DNA of 64,000 nucleotides from Chiridota heheva (GCA_020152595.1 JAIGNY010001718.1:327501-391500); one strand, 5' to 3'. Positions 45,231-58,460 are shown, counted from the stretch's first letter. Numbers and translations: made by a program. Notes: generated by a model from the sequence alone, not told the origin.

Positions 45231-46726
45231 GTTAGCTATTTCCCCCACTATGCTGTATGCTTAAGGTGATTAGTTCAGCAACTTTGTGGATTGTTTTCTT
45301 GTTTATATTTGTGCTCCTAGCAAAGATGTTAATTAAATTAATCTTTTGAGGTTGAATTTTCAAGTTTTTCATTTTTTTTCTTTTATGGGGTTTAGTTGGT
45401 CAATTAAAAAAAAAAAAAAACTTTCTTGATAAATCATGAATCTGTTTAAATGTGTATGAGTTGTTAGCTGCTCAGCTGCGCTAACACCATAGAACTTCTA
45501 TGACGTCAACATAAACAATTACAAGTGACAGAAACTTCGAAGGTCCGACTGGAAAACACTTTTTCGCCAAAACAAGCATAAAGGGTCTTCAAATTTTGTC
45601 ATTTTGAGCACTAACACAACTTCAAGAACTATGCATAAGAATTAAAGCAAGAAAGGTACATAATATGGTAAGATTGCAAGTTTGGAGGAAATTTCGCCCC
45701 ATTGACCATGGGCCTACTTTGTTAGCCTGCAGTGACTGATATGGTTCCAACACCCATAAAGACATTTTGATGGATTCTTGCCTGCGTTGTCCAAATAGAT
45801 ATAGCTTTTCAACTGTAAATAATATTTGCTGTAGTATTTTTCACAATTTTATGTTTTACTGGAAACTGCATAAAAGCTATGGTGGTAGCTCTGTTATAAC
45901 GTGTATAGTTTTGCAGATATAGAGGGAGTTATTCACTTTTACTGTAACTTCCACAGATGATGAGGTAGGAGTGATGTGTGCAGTTTAATCGCTTTATTTC
46001 TCTTAGAACTTAAATACCAGAGCACTGCCCTCAACATTCAAGTACTAGTGTCACATTAGGAATGTATTGCCTGATGGAAAGAGGATCGGGTTCATAAATT
46101 GGCTGTTGTCACATGCAACAGTGACATTATTAAATGCATGCATTCTCAAAATATATGAATAGACAGACCTCTCTGTGTTTTATGTTAATTCATTGTTGTA
46201 TAATCATCCACTAAAATCAATTATAATTTTTGATCATAACTGTGATCAATCTCTAAATGGGAAATTATGAATCAAATTGAGATCTTGAACTTGGTGACCT
46301 TTGTATATATGTTATGATTAGACTTCTTCACTTTTGTATGCTGTATGCAACTCAGCAGAGGTGGAATGGAAAACAATATATTAGGATGGGGAGGGGGGGG
46401 GTCTGAAATGGTCAATGAATTTTGCTGAAGCCTAAAGGTTGTGGGGTCCAAGGGCCAGCATAAGGGCCTCTGGTGGGGTCCAAGAGCAAAGCGCTGGTAG
46501 AGGGTGCCCCCTCGGAAATTCTGGGATTTTAGGCATTTCGTTGGCTAACATAATTCCTAAAAACGTAGTCGACTTGCTTCAACCATGCAGATTGCAAATC
46601 AATGTAATGATACCCCAAAATAGATTGACTGAACATAATTGAAGCCCCTTCACTTTTTGCATTGAAACTCCCTATCACCCACTGATGTCATTGTTGGATA
46701 TAATTTGAAGGAAGTCCAGATTGCTT
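45231..46726. other. AT-rich DNA, no feature recognised
   Basis: A CRE-like TGACGTCA occurs once near 45502 without other context. A G run is near 46388. No supported exon. Confidence 0.4.
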
Positions 46727-46732
46727 TGAGTG

Positions 46733-47395
46733 CAGACCTGCCAACCTTTAGGATTACCAAACTGTATTCTGGAACTACAAAAGTTGTATTTTTGATTAAA
46801 AAAAACTGTACTCTTCAAACAAAATGTACAAAACAAAGGTTTACTATGGCTATTTAATGTCAGATTATGTAGTGGTTGAAATGTATTGTACCAAACAAAC
46901 AAAACAAAAAAAATTGGGCAAGGGCTTCGCCGTATGCGGGGACTTTTATGAAAAGTGCCCACGAAAACTTGTCAAGTGTTGAAAATGGTTATAAATCGTA
47001 TTCTGAATCTGAATTGGTTAAGTCAGCAAAAATCCTTCAAGAGGACATGAATGCCAACCGAGCGTAAAAGGTATGAGTAAAAAATAAAAGTCGTCGTATG
47101 CGAGGACTTTTAAGAAAAGTGCCCACGGAAACTTGTCAAGTGTTGAAAATGGTTATAAATCGTATTCTGAATCTGAATCTGAATTGGTTAAGTCGGCAAA
47201 AATCCCTCAAGAGGACATGAACGCCAACCGAGCGTAAAAGGTATGAGTAAGAATATATATAAAAATAATAATAATAATAATAATAATACAAATTTAAAAA
47301 AAAAAAAACGTATTCTGGTGCCAAAAAACGTACAATCGTTTTCCCAACATTTTCCTGTATTAAATACGGCAAAATCGTACTAGTTGGCAGGTCTG
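46733..47395. mobile_element. MITE with CAGACCTGCCAAC ends and a TGAGTG duplication
   Basis: CAGACCTGCCAAC at 46733 is matched by GTTGGCAGGTCTG ending at 47395. TGAGTG directly flanks both sides (46727-46732 and 47396-47401), a likely target-site duplication. Similarity continues inward with AAACTGTATTCTGG at the left and its complement-like CCAGAATACG near the right. Ends starting CAG suggest a hAT-like element, but the 6-bp duplication is shorter than the usual 8 bp, so the class is uncertain. Inside are a tandem duplication (46926-47250) and an AAT microsatellite (47260-47288). Confidence 0.8.
46926..47250 (+). repeat. Tandem duplication of about 165 bp inside the MITE
   Basis: CGTATGCGGGGACTTTTATG near 46931 and CGTATGCGAGGACTTTTAAG near 47095 begin two copies that both end GCCAACCGAGCGTAAAAGGT and ATGAGTAA. 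They differ at few positions; one has an extra GAATCT. Confidence 0.92.
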
Positions 47396-47401
47396 TGAGT
47401 G

Positions 47402-49295
47402 TGGTCTGACAAAGAAAGTCAGAATAAGCTACATTTAACACAACTTTTTAAAGCAATGAGGTTTTACTTCAAGAATATAAACAAGTTTGGTGTTCCATGC
47501 ATTTCAAATTTGCAGAATTTTCAATTAACTATAGACTGGCCAACCAGCATACCAATTGTGATCAGAATTATTTTTGCTATTCTCATTGTTTTTAACAGGT
47601 TGTAAAGTTGCCTCTTCCTGTCCATAGACCTACTGTATGAATCAGTTCAAGATTACAGTATTTCTGCAAGTGACAAGTACACTGACTCATCCTGCCTCTA
47701 AGAGGAACATAAATTGTAAGAGCAAGGATAGCAGCATTAATTACATGATAAGTGAGATGTGGGTATTTATGCCCAAGGGGTTTGAGCATTGGCGGGATTC
47801 AGAGAAAGACACCAAATGTTAAGTACACAACGGTGTTCTTGAAGTACAAATAATTTGATTATCTTCTGGTATTTCTGTTTTCGTGGTTACACTTCTTGAG
47901 CAAAAATTATATTAAAAGAAAGTAAGCAAAAGTAAGTATTTGTACCGGAGGACACATTTGCAAACATATATCATTGAGGAAAAAAAACATTGTAGAATGG
48001 TAAGTTATCCATATTGGAATTTCTTATCTTGAAATTTGTAGAGAAATTATTCCTATGAAGCATTTCCCTGATGATTATTTGAATGAAAAAGAAATTCTGT
48101 GTGGCATATGTTCCTGATTGTGGGCACATGAATAAAGTATAAAACAAGGATGGATGGTTTGGTTAAACAGAATCATATAGTTTGCAAGTATATTGAGTAA
48201 CCTGATCATGCCAAGGTTATAATTTTATGCTAAGGTTTATGATTTATACCAACATGGGAAGACATGTCAAACTCAGAATTCATAGATCATAGATGCTAAA
48301 GAGTTGTGAAGGCTTATCTTAGGGTTACATCAGGAGGTGTAGACAGGAAAGAGAGGGGGGAAAGGGAGAGGGGGGGTATATGAGATCTAACCCATACAAA
48401 AAATATAGAAATGTTTGAGGTGAAGAGGGGGGGGGGGTGATATGAGATCTAACTCGTACCAAAAATATATAAATTGTTGTGACTTAACATTTGGGGCCAA
48501 ATGACTTGTTTTTCTAGTCCCATTTTGCAATGGAGTGATGTCATTTTGAATGTAAGTTGAGCTCGTTAAGTGATAAGAGAACTCAATGAACAACCAGGCT
48601 AGTTAACCAGCCTATAACTGACCTTTAATATGGGGATGGTTCCTTATTTCATTTGTGGCAATTACTACACATGAACAAATCAACAGCTGATGTCATTATT
48701 ATACCTACTGTTTTATCTTTTATGATACTAAATGCCATTTGTCAATGCACAAGTCATGTCAACTAAACTACATTTTAACTTCAGTTTGAAAAAATTATAC
48801 AGAAATGGATATAAATTGATAAAATAACTTTAGTCAGAAAACTTTTTCAATATCACTTTACTTAAAGCTTTTAAAGTAAATAATTGTGACAAATGCAAGT
48901 GAAAATTGTTTGTATTTATAGAAAGGGAAGGAGCCTTTTATCAATAGAATTGTTTTTGATTCATTTCATTTATGAGCACAAGTAATACTACTTTAAATTT
49001 GTATTGTGCGTGTATCCACTCTGCAAAACACTCAAGGCACAAAGGTAAAGCCTGCAAAACATGAACTAGTAAATATGACTTCTTGGAATTAGCTTGCTGT
49101 GTTTGTCAGCAGAACTGCTTTAGTAAAGTTTTGTTTTAGGAATACTTGTCTGCCATAGAAGTGGGTGGATAACACACTCTATCAGGGACACCTGCAAGCG
49201 AAAAAGACAAACTGGGCAAAACTTACGAAGAGGGCACTTTTATGATGTCATAAAATGGTGAAAAATGTGTGCTCCTGAGCATGGCAAACTGAAGT
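47402..49295. other. AT-rich DNA, no feature recognised
   Basis: GA-rich and G-rich tracts at 48345-48440 contain a short duplication (TATGAGATCTAAC twice). No exon supported. Confidence 0.4.
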
Positions 49296-49299
49296 TGCA

Positions 49300-49553
49300 T
49301 GTCCATAGACCTTTAAGTTGTCCATAGAATTTTATATTGTCCATAGACCTTTAGGTTGTCCATAGACCTTTAAGTTGTCCATAGACCTTTAAGTTGTCCT
49401 TAAGACCTTTAAGTTGTCCATAGACCTTTAGGTTGTCCTTAAGACCTTTAAGTTGTCCACAGACCATTAGGTTGTCCATAGACCTTTAAGTTGTCCATAG
49501 ACCTTTAAGTTGTCCTTAAGACCTTTAAGTTGTCCATAGACCTTTAACTTTAA
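49300..49553 (+). repeat. 19-20 bp minisatellite, about 13 copies
   Basis: The unit CCATAGACCTTTAAGTTGT (19 bp) alternates with CCTTAAGACCTTTAAGTTGT (20 bp). The alternation suggests a higher-order unit of two or three. Confidence 0.93.
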
Positions 49554-50425
49554 TACCACATGTTAGTTGTTTTCACTGTTGTTAGGTGTTCCCTCCAAGC
49601 TTCCTTCCAACATGTGTTTTTGTTGCTATATAAATAAAATAATGCTTAATTATCCTTGTTTGCTTTTTTTTGGAATTTGAACAAATCATCTTAGCTATCT
49701 TAGATACATTCATCCAAATTTTATTTGATTTTTTGTTTGCAATTTGATCAAATTTTTTTTACCAATGATGTGAATTTGAACAAATCATCTTAACACAATT
49801 CATGAAGCCAGTGAGTGCTTTGTTTGTTCAGATTGAGTGCTACACACCCACTGAAATCTTGTTACAAAGCTTTTAAGCTTTTAGATGGTTTATGTGTAAT
49901 GGGTGGGCTTTAATTTGTGAACTTGATCTTATTAACTTGTATTACTGCACATTGTCCACAGCGGCCTGTATGTACAGTAGTTAGTTACCCATGGCTCCCC
50001 TTTATAATGCCAGCTGTACTGAAGCATGACATGAAAAAAAAATAAATACACATCAAAAATATATGATTTTTACTATTTTAAGGGTATATGCCACCTTAAC
50101 ACAATTCTGCCAGTGCTTTGTTTGGATTGAGCACACTGGGGAGCAAGTTTTACTGAAAAGTTAATTGCATGCATGTGTGTTTTTGATTTTGATTAAGAGC
50201 TTTTACAAACTATATATAATGAATGCACACCTTTAGACTGTGTGACACATATGTTAGAGACAGTATTCCCCCCCCCTCCTCAAATAGAAAATCCTGGATG
50301 ACGCCATTGCCCAATTCCCTTCATGTCCCGTAACTTTCTGGAACTTCGTTCCTTGAAAACAGAACATACAACTTGGCTTTAATTTTAAGGCATTTCATAT
50401 TTCTAAAAAATGTGTAATTTCTCAG
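49554..50425. other. AT-rich DNA with diverged local duplication
   Basis: GAACAAATCATCTTA occurs at about 49679 and 49783, and TGCTTTGTTTG with a TGAGTGC/TGAGCAC phrase occurs at about 49817 and 50112. No gene. Confidence 0.4.
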
Positions 50426-50560
50426 AGCTTCCGGGGACCAAAGCCCCATGGACCCACACTGGGGCTTCGCCCCTGGACCCCCATCGCGAATTCGTCCCTG
50501 GACCCCACGCCATGGGGCATTGCACTATGCGCAAAGCAATGTCGCCTTATGGCGACATAC
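50426..50560. repeat. GC-rich repeat fragment
   Basis: Phrases such as GGGGCTTCGCCCCTGGACCC and TGGACCCCACGCCATGGGGC are unlike the AT-rich surroundings and resemble the GAAGCCCTGG phrase at 16146. Probably a mobile-element piece of unknown class. Confidence 0.4.
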
Positions 50561-50775
50561 TTTTGGTTACCACCTATCAAAAATACCTCGCTGCTCATGG
50601 TTCCCCCCAGCCCCATGATTTACATCGTTTCAAAAATTTATAAAAAGGTCCAATTTGTGTGCAACTTTGATATTATTACAAATTACAAACTTTTTGTGGT
50701 TGTATAGTGAAGAAAGGTACATGATTGGTAGTCATGTTAACTTCATTAATATTTCATGTATAGTACAATATCGGT

Positions 50776-50872
50776 GGAAAACATCATATTGATATATCAA
50801 TATGACCCTTGAACTCCATATCGACCATATCGATATGGGTCAGTATCAAAAAATATTGATATATCGCCCAAG
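50776..50872 (+). repeat. ATATCG-rich dispersed repeat, copy 2
   Basis: Partner of 24041-24115. It contains CATATCGACCATATCGATAT and ends AATATTGATATATCGCCCA. Confidence 0.6.
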
Positions 50873-52413
50873 CTTAGTATGAGTTTGACAATTGTTTGGA
50901 AATATGGTGTTAGGGAAATCCCATTAGAACTTAAATACGTAGGACTACATCAATGATGTCATGTTAGTAAGCTGAAGGGTTGTGGAAGCCTTGATAGATC
51001 TTATTATTATGAGGAACAACTTCTTGCATTAAAACAAGTATTTGTTCATTGACCTTTAGTTGCCATTTCTGGGAATGATAATGGACACTCAAATGTACGT
51101 CACACTATGGAATGCTCGTAATCAGGTCACACACAAACCAAACTCGGAATGAATAAATAATTATGAAGTCTGTTTAACCATTTGCCATGATGCTTGACCT
51201 AGATGCAAACCAAGAATTGAGCACGAGAACACCAGTAGAAACATCATATTTTGAGAAATCGTTCTCTTCCACATCAGTGCAAAGATGTGCCTGCTATTGT
51301 TTCCAAAGGTTATATGTCATATGCGACAATACAGTAAATAGTAGGAGATATATATGATACTTCATGGTTTGAAAAATTTGTATTATACCCAACTGGTGGC
51401 CCACAAATTTACCATTGGACTCGGGCAGGAGACAAATAACCCCCCCCCCTCCCCTCCTCCTTCTCTGTTCCCTGGACACTGTCTGCAATTGTTTAAAAAT
51501 AGGGTGCAATAGAATATCGTCAGTTAAAGCAGTAAGATGCTGAGGATGAATCATTGTGAGAAATGATTTCCTGGTTATAATTTGATAATAGTTGTTGACA
51601 AGCAAAAAAAAAAAAAAAATGAAGATTGAAATGGTTTGCTGACTAGGAGAAATAAGCGATCCTGATACATGCAATGTTGGACACTGCACATTATATTTGA
51701 TCCTGTACAGTAGTTGTACATTCTCCGCTTGACTTTCTATGTTTGTGCAGTAGATTAACTATGTCACGACAAATTTGTCTCTATCCTCATGCATCGTCCT
51801 TCATTTGATGGCCAGTTTGACATTAATAACAGATTTAAATTGAGCAAAACCTGCAAATTGCTCTATTTTTACAAAAAAATCAGAAGGATTGCTTGGAGCA
51901 ACATTAGATTTACTTTGTTTTCCAGGTTAAGTTATTCAAGTGCAGCTTGTTTAAAGGTTGATTACGTATTGTTTTTGTTTAGCTTTGAGCATGGGTTCCT
52001 TGAAATGATTGGTGTTAATTTTCTCTTTAAAAGAATTAAATTGGATGTTTGGCTTTAGAAATAAATATTGAATATTAAAGCTTCTGCAGCTGATAGAAAA
52101 TTAAGACATAATTTAAAGTGGCACTTAGTAAGTCTGAAAAGCGAGGGGACAATTTTCTAGACACATATGTTTCCCAAAATTTCTAACACTATTTATGCTA
52201 ATTAGTTATCTAAGATTCATGAGCAATAACATTTGATCACTTTAGAAGGCACAACAGGTCAGTGAATGTTTGAAAAATGCACCAAAAAGACTCATTCATA
52301 GTTCTAGTCCACCTTCAAATGGGTATTGTAGTGCCCCTCCTTTCCCCCGTCTGTTGTGAAAAATTTGAAAGTGCATCGTGGAACATGAGCTGTACAGGAC
52401 TTTGTACTCTGGG
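50873..52413. other. AT-rich DNA, no feature recognised
   Basis: C-run near 51440 and A-run near 51604; no supported gene. Confidence 0.4.
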
Positions 52414-52657
52414 GGCAGTGTCATAACCAGGGGGTGGGGGTCTGGACCCTTTTCCACACACACACACACACTTTTTTGAAGAAATTTTTCAAAAAATTGT
52501 GATAAACGTTACTTTTTATATATTTTTTGCCTTAGAAAAAACAAACTGCCATCAGAAGTGGGCTACTGGGCTAAATTCGAACACTTCATCATGGGAGGGC
52601 GGTCTAGGACCTTCTCAGACTCCCTAATTTGTTTAATGCTGGCTATGCCACTGTGGG
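52414..52657. mobile_element. Possible MITE with CAGTGKCATARCCAG ends
   Basis: CAGTGTCATAACCAG near 52416 and, inverted, CTGGCTATGCCACTG near 52640 form imperfect terminal repeats about 240 bp apart. A CACACACA run lies inside. Flanking duplication is unclear. Confidence 0.45.
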
Positions 52658-52849
52658 GAGGGTCAGAATTTTTGTAGTGCATGTATCAAAAATCCAATCT
52701 CTCATACTGCAGGTCTAAAAAAATTGCTTATTGTAATAATGCAGGTCTCCATGATGAATAACCCTGGCTGTAAATTTTCAGTCTAATGAATCCAAACTCA
52801 CCAGAGAGTTTATAACTCACTGATGAAAACTTAAAATTTGTAGCGAGGA

Positions 52850-52975
52850 TTGGGTGTAATGCAATAATCATATAATTTTGTACTGAAGGTATCAAAAACC
52901 ACATTTTCATACTGAAGGTATCAAAATCATATACTGTCATACTGCAGTTACCAAAAAAATATCTCATACTGCTGT
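52850..52975 (+). repeat. Degenerate repeat of about 30 bp x 4
   Basis: TCATACTGAAGGTATCAAAA and variants occur four times. The unit may also be present singly near 52680. Confidence 0.65.
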
Positions 52976-54104
52976 CCAATTTTGAAATCCTGGGTGGTGC
53001 ATACCTACTCCTTCAGTATGGAAGTGCCCCCTCCCTTTCACTCCCTCAGGCTTTGAACCCACTTCTTGCCACAAAACCAATTGACCCCATAAGGATGTCC
53101 TAGATTTAGTGTGCACTTTCCTTACAGAATGAGTTACATTTGTTTGTCATCACTACTGCTGTTGTGTATGTGCACCAAGGAGTCAATATTATTGTGGCCC
53201 ACCATAGAGGGGGAAGACAATTGGGGACATGAAGGTGCCACTGAGACTAAAATAAGATTCACCAGCAATATTTTGGCTTAGTTTGCAATCGTAGATCAGA
53301 AACCCAGACAATGCCAGAAAGACAAGAATATTCAACTTTTGAATTATGATTTAATGGAGACTGGACCTTGTTTTCCCTTACAAACCTAAAACTAGAAACC
53401 AAAAGGTTGTGTGGTTCTGAAGCCTTATTCTTTTTAGAATGCAGGTGTTGGGTGCAGGTGGGATGTTATTTTACGGACTGCTATTAAATGTCACTCCTTG
53501 CATTATAATTAACATCTGAGGATATTGAGATCTTCTTAATTTCATTTTGTTAATCAGTTAGAGCCCCCAGTGAGACCCCATGAATATCAAGTCAGCATCC
53601 ATCCTTCCCAATTAACAGAGATATGTTTAATATTATAGTCGTATATAATTGAAGTAATTTTACAGACTGGGCGACTGGAAAAAAAGAAGAGTTTTTTTTC
53701 TATCCATCATGAATTAATAGTTCCTATTTCTTATTGTAGGGGAGAGGGGCATTTCATCCTCATCCAAATGGCTTAATAAACCCCTGACATCTCTGCATAT
53801 GCATGCTCTCAAGCTTCATCCATGAATTGGGTGGGCTGGGGACATTGATCGTGGAGGGCATAATTCATATAATGGGGTGGGGTGGAACTAAGAGAAACCC
53901 ATTGGATCAAAGAATATTCCGAACTTTTTAAAATATCTCCTTAAAGTGCATGTTTGGGTGCAGGGAGGGGGTAAGTCAATGAAAAAAAAAAGAATGATTG
54001 AATCATTCACCTATTTGATAATGAAAATGTAAGAGTCCAGATTTTAAGCGAAAATCTCAATATTTTGTTGAAACAATTTTTTGTTTGGAGATCTTATCAA
54101 TTTT
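52976..54104. other. AT-rich DNA, no feature recognised
   Basis: No supported exon, array or element ends. Confidence 0.4.
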
Positions 54105-54166
54105 AAAGACTCACCAGGAATTAAACTTAATTGTCAAGCTGATGTTATGACCACTAGAGGTCTCTT
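54105..54166 (-). repeat. tRNA-like SINE head
   Basis: On the minus strand, CTAGTGGTCATAACATCAGC (A-box-like) is followed at tRNA spacing by GTTTAATTCCTGG (B-box-like, one or two mismatches). The layout is like that at 55262-55330. Confidence 0.5.
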
Positions 54167-54407
54167 TGCTTATAGATAATTAAACAGCCATAGATTATCT
54201 GCTAATGATTATTAACCCATTAATGAATCATCTGAATGATTTAAAGAATTAGATAATAGAGGCATTTACTGAAACTTCAGGAATTAGTAACTGCATAGAA
54301 AAGTTTGAATAGATATATTTTGACAGCTGGAAGGCATCGAGCATATTGAAAATGCAACGAATATTCATTGCACTTGAGAGATATGGGTGGAGTCATAAAA
54401 TATAGCC

Positions 54408-54830
54408 GGTGCTTAATTTCAAGCTGTGCGGGCGCTTAATTCCAAGCTGTGCGGGCGCTTAATATCAAGCTGTGCGGGCTTAATTTTAAGCTGTGTGACT
54501 TTAAATCCAAGCTGTGTGGGAGCTTTACTCTAAGTTGTCCTGGGGGCTTAATTCCTAGTTGCCGTGGGGGCTTAATTCCTAGTTGCAGTGGGGGATTATT
54601 TCCTAGTTGCCGTGGGGGCTTAATTCCAAGCTGTGTGAGTGGCTTAATTCCAATTGAGATCATTTCTTTTACAAATCCCCGATTCCAAGCTGTGTGCAGG
54701 GCTTATATCCAACAGGATCATTTCTACAACAAAACCCCGATTCCAAGCTGCGTGCGGGGCTTAATTCCAAGCTCGGTGCAGGTGCTTAATTCCAAGCTCG
54801 GTGTGGGGACTTAAATCCGAGTTCTGCAAC
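54408..54830 (+). repeat. Minisatellite of about 23-28 bp, about 16 copies
   Basis: Units built on GCTTAATTCCAAGCTGTGCG. Sub-variants with CTTAATTCCTAGTTGC and GTGGGGG occupy 54540-54620. Unit length varies because of the G-rich joint. Confidence 0.9.
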
Positions 54831-55261
54831 ATTCAGTAAAATGCATCTGTGTATCACATTGTGTCCATTGATTAAAAGAAAGCTACATAAGGCCTTACAT
54901 GCTCCCAGTGGACCCCCCCCCCCCCCACCCAAGGGTCTAAACTGCTGTTCACATTAGGAATTAAAATTAAAGGAAGAATTCTTGGCTTTATCGTCTAATC
55001 TATGCAGAGGTTTACAGGTCATGTTTTAAGCATTAGCAGTTTAAGCCCCATTGTGTGAATGACTCGTTGATGTCAATTTCCCCTCATTCCCTAGTTGTGG
55101 GAATGATCTTTGTTTGGTTGGTGCTAATACACTATAAGTATCTGAGTTTTAAACTCAGGTTTTACATTAAGTTTTAGAATAAAGATTGATGCAATGGGTG
55201 TTTGACATCCTCTTCAACAGTTATGTTATATAGAGTTAATCCACCTGTGAAGAACTGATGG
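54831..55261. other. AT-rich DNA with a poly-C tract
   Basis: C run at 54913-54926. Nothing else seen. Confidence 0.4.
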
Positions 55262-55330
55262 ATGAAGACCCGCTGAGAATGGAACCAGGGACATCTTAAC
55301 TTGGCAATGTCATGATATGACCACTAGAAC
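55262..55330 (-). repeat. tRNA-like SINE head
   Basis: On the minus strand, TTCTAGTGGTCATATCATGA (A box) is followed by CCTGGTTCCATTCTCAGCGG (B box, one mismatch). A SINE body is not recognised downstream. Confidence 0.55.
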
Positions 55331-55589
55331 AAAGTATTGATTTATTTTATGCTTTTAAATAATTATACAAAGTTACTATAATGATGAGCAACCTGTGAAA
55401 CATCCTTTGCAACTGTTGTGAATGTTCAGCATTAAGAAAGAATGCACTTCTTGCCACCATCTATTGATTCATCTAGTCTTTTGTCCTGGGTGAACAAAAA
55501 TGCTATTGCAGACAATGAACAAAGGAACTTAGGTTTATGAAAGGGTAGTAATTCACAACAGTATAAAAGAGATTAATTGTATAAAAATT

Positions 55590-56000
55590 TATAGGTTGTG
55601 GGTGGAGTCAAAATATATATTTATTAATGTTAAAATTAATTTAATTAAATTAGATATGACATTTTAACAACATAAGCATGTGCACACTATATAATGGCAT
55701 AAGCATGCCACATAAGAAGCATCTGTATAAGATGGACATCTACAACAACCCTAACACCTTATTTATGCCAAAGATATATGATTATCAAAATATGAGCATT
55801 TGAAGATTTTTACCTTTTGCCTCACCCACTCATTAATATGCACGATATCGATAATAAAAACAATAGGGATAACCTATCGGTCATGATTCTACTGTGCCAA
55901 ATATGACATGGCATAGATGTACTGTTCAGGAGATATCGTGTTTACAAGCAAAGCGTCACAAGACATACACACATTTTGGCAGAGGACTGCATAGGTTCCT
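55590..56000 (-). repeat. Inverted single unit of the 34-kb tandem repeat
   Basis: On the minus strand the sequence runs GCTTGTAAACACGATATCTC, a GCACAGTAGAATCATGACC block, GTTATCCCTATTGTTTTTAT, then ATTAATGAGTGGGTGAGGC and CTCATATTTTGATAA, following the order of the 33960-35310 units. Divergence is high. Confidence 0.65.
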
Positions 56001-58230
56001 GACACTGATAGTATCCGAACCAATGACAGAATTTGTTTGCATTACAGCAAAAGTGATGTCATGCAAAGGAAGGCTTGTTATTGATAATTGATCCATTACG
56101 AATTATGAAAGTAGTAATCATTAGCTGCAGTCAAATAGGAAAATAAATTGCTTTTAACTCATGTGCCACTCAAAAGCTATTTGGTAATGGTTGTTTACCA
56201 ACCTCGGATGCGCCCACCTATACTCTTCTCTTCCGTCTCAAAATGGTTAATTAATTTTCTCTCCCGCATAGTTGAAGAGACTGCCGTACACTTTATCATG
56301 TTATATCCTCAGTGGACAAGTGTTCATTATATTTACTCCATCTCTCATTTCCACTGGTAAAAAAATACAAAGATTTTTATTTCATCAAGAGTAACGGTAG
56401 TTTAACGGGAAAGGTTGCAGAAACGCATTGCCCCATTGGCAATTCTGATGCATCAGGTTTCAGACGGTCTAAGTGATAGAGCACATTTATCACAGCTTGT
56501 CTCTCCAACACATCTTCAGCATCAAGTTATTAACACTGGTGTACCTAACACTGGTGTACCTAACACGACAATTTTTCAAAACATTCGAGTCTGGATCATT
56601 GAGGAGAAACTATTTTAGATTGCATGTGGACTATCTTTCTTGTGCTTTCTCCTGATAAAACCCAAGTCTGATTCTCAGTCTACCGGATGATACTGTAAGA
56701 CTGTTTGCCTAAATGATGATATTGTTTTGAATATATGATTGTATTACCCAATGTTAATAGTGTTTGATTAATTACCAAAGGAATAGTACTGCATAATGTA
56801 AGGTAAGCTTCTGTATTGTTTTCATTTTTGTTTCAAATTACAGTATGTTTATAAAGTTGCTATTATATAATTTAAACCATTTTTTTTGTGCAAAACCACT
56901 AATATTCATACAGGTTTGTAAACATGATCAAAATTGCTTGAAGTCACTATGAAAGAGCTTTGAATAGTGATCCTTAAATTATATTCAGAGCAATGATATC
57001 AGCTATTAATTTGCATATTTTAAGTTGTTACCTAAGTGCTTATCATAGCCTAAATCATTAAAACTGATACTTACATAAATCCTCATATCTTGGTCTTTGT
57101 TCACGTATCTACTGTTGTTAAACCAGGTATAATGCACTTTTGCCGTAGATTAATGCAACAGTTGCTTATAGCAGAATAGTTCAGGTATGTCTGTATGTTT
57201 GCAATTACATTAAGATAGAAATAGTCGTTTTAAGAAAACTAGATTCATTACAAATATTGTTCAGTGACAATTTTGATAAAGGTTTTAATTCAGTGGTGAT
57301 AGTTTTAGAGAAAAAAAAAATGCTAGGTGATTTGCTGCCTTGGGCTATTCACACAATTTATGCAGGTCTTCAAAGTGTCTTTTGGAAAGTTGACATAGTT
57401 ATGCAATTTATTAAAGAGTTTGTTTGACTAGCATCTAGGGTTTATTAATAAGTTCCACTATATTCAGTGGGCAATTGGTTGGTTTACCAAGGTTTTTTAA
57501 TGTCTCAACAGAGCTCCATTGGAGTATGTAACAATTTTACAATTTAACAATGATGATTTCATGGTCGTAGAGATTGATAGTTGCATTACCATAACTTGTC
57601 TTAATTGAGTGTTATATTTTTTTTTAGTTTATAACAATGAACTTTTTGTACTTGTAAAACTATAGTTGCCATTCCAACATTTCACTATTTTTAAATTTAT
57701 GAGAAATAAGGATATGAACAAAAATTTACTTTAAATTTATAACTTTACAAAGTTTGCAATTACTGCAGAGTTTAACAGATTTCTGGTTTACCGGAACCTC
57801 ATCATGGTGAAGAGAAGTGACTATTCATTTAGGCTCAGAGTAGTAATTGTTTATTATTCGTAGTATTGCTGGGGGAGGAGGAGGGTGTGCTGCTAGGAAC
57901 CTGATCTCTAAGGGGGATTCAGTATAGGATTAAATTCTAGGCCTCATAAAAAAGGTCATTGGTGTAATCTTGTGGCAGTTTTTTCCTCAATAAAATGCTC
58001 AAAACTTAAAAATCAGCAAACAAAACTTTTCTGTGCACTGAACTTATTATATACTGGTGACCCTTGTGTAAACTCATCAGGAAGTTATCATTCTAAAATA
58101 GCAAATCACTGATCATAGAAGAATTAGTTTACAGTCATTGAAATAGAATAATGGGAAGTGACGAGCAAGTACTTGTTCTTCTTTTACCTATGGCACTTTC
58201 ATATTTGATGCAAGTAAACTTCTTCATTGT
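56001..58230. other. AT-rich DNA, no feature recognised
   Basis: A 17-bp direct duplication (AACACTGGTGTACCTAA twice) lies at 56531-56564. No exon supported. Confidence 0.4.
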
Positions 58231-58244
58231 GGGTTGTACTTGTA

Positions 58245-58460
58245 GGATGACCTTGCAACGTCAACAAAAACCAGAGAAATCTATTGTTAATGTGTCATCT
58301 GAGTTGGCAGTATGCAACAAGCTATTGGATGGTGCAACATACTAACAAAAGTGGATTGCTTTCATTTTGTCGCTCTCTTTTATTTGTCTTACTGCATGCA
58401 AGTTGTTTTATGTATTATTATGTGCACTTTCTTTTGCTACTGTCACAATAAAGGTTAAAT
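58245..58460 (+). other. Weak candidate terminal exon with polyadenylation signal
   Basis: TTGTACTTGTAG at about 58233-58244 could be a splice acceptor. Two frames after it end soon: one reads MTLQRQQKPEKSIVNVSSE to a stop at 58343, the other DDLATSTKTREIYC to a stop near 58288. An AATAAA at 58449 could serve for polyadenylation. All of these could occur by chance in AT-rich DNA. Confidence 0.12.

Noticed and set aside
45502..45509. CRE palindrome TGACGTCA
   Set aside because: A single 8-bp match in 64 kb with no associated promoter is expected by chance.
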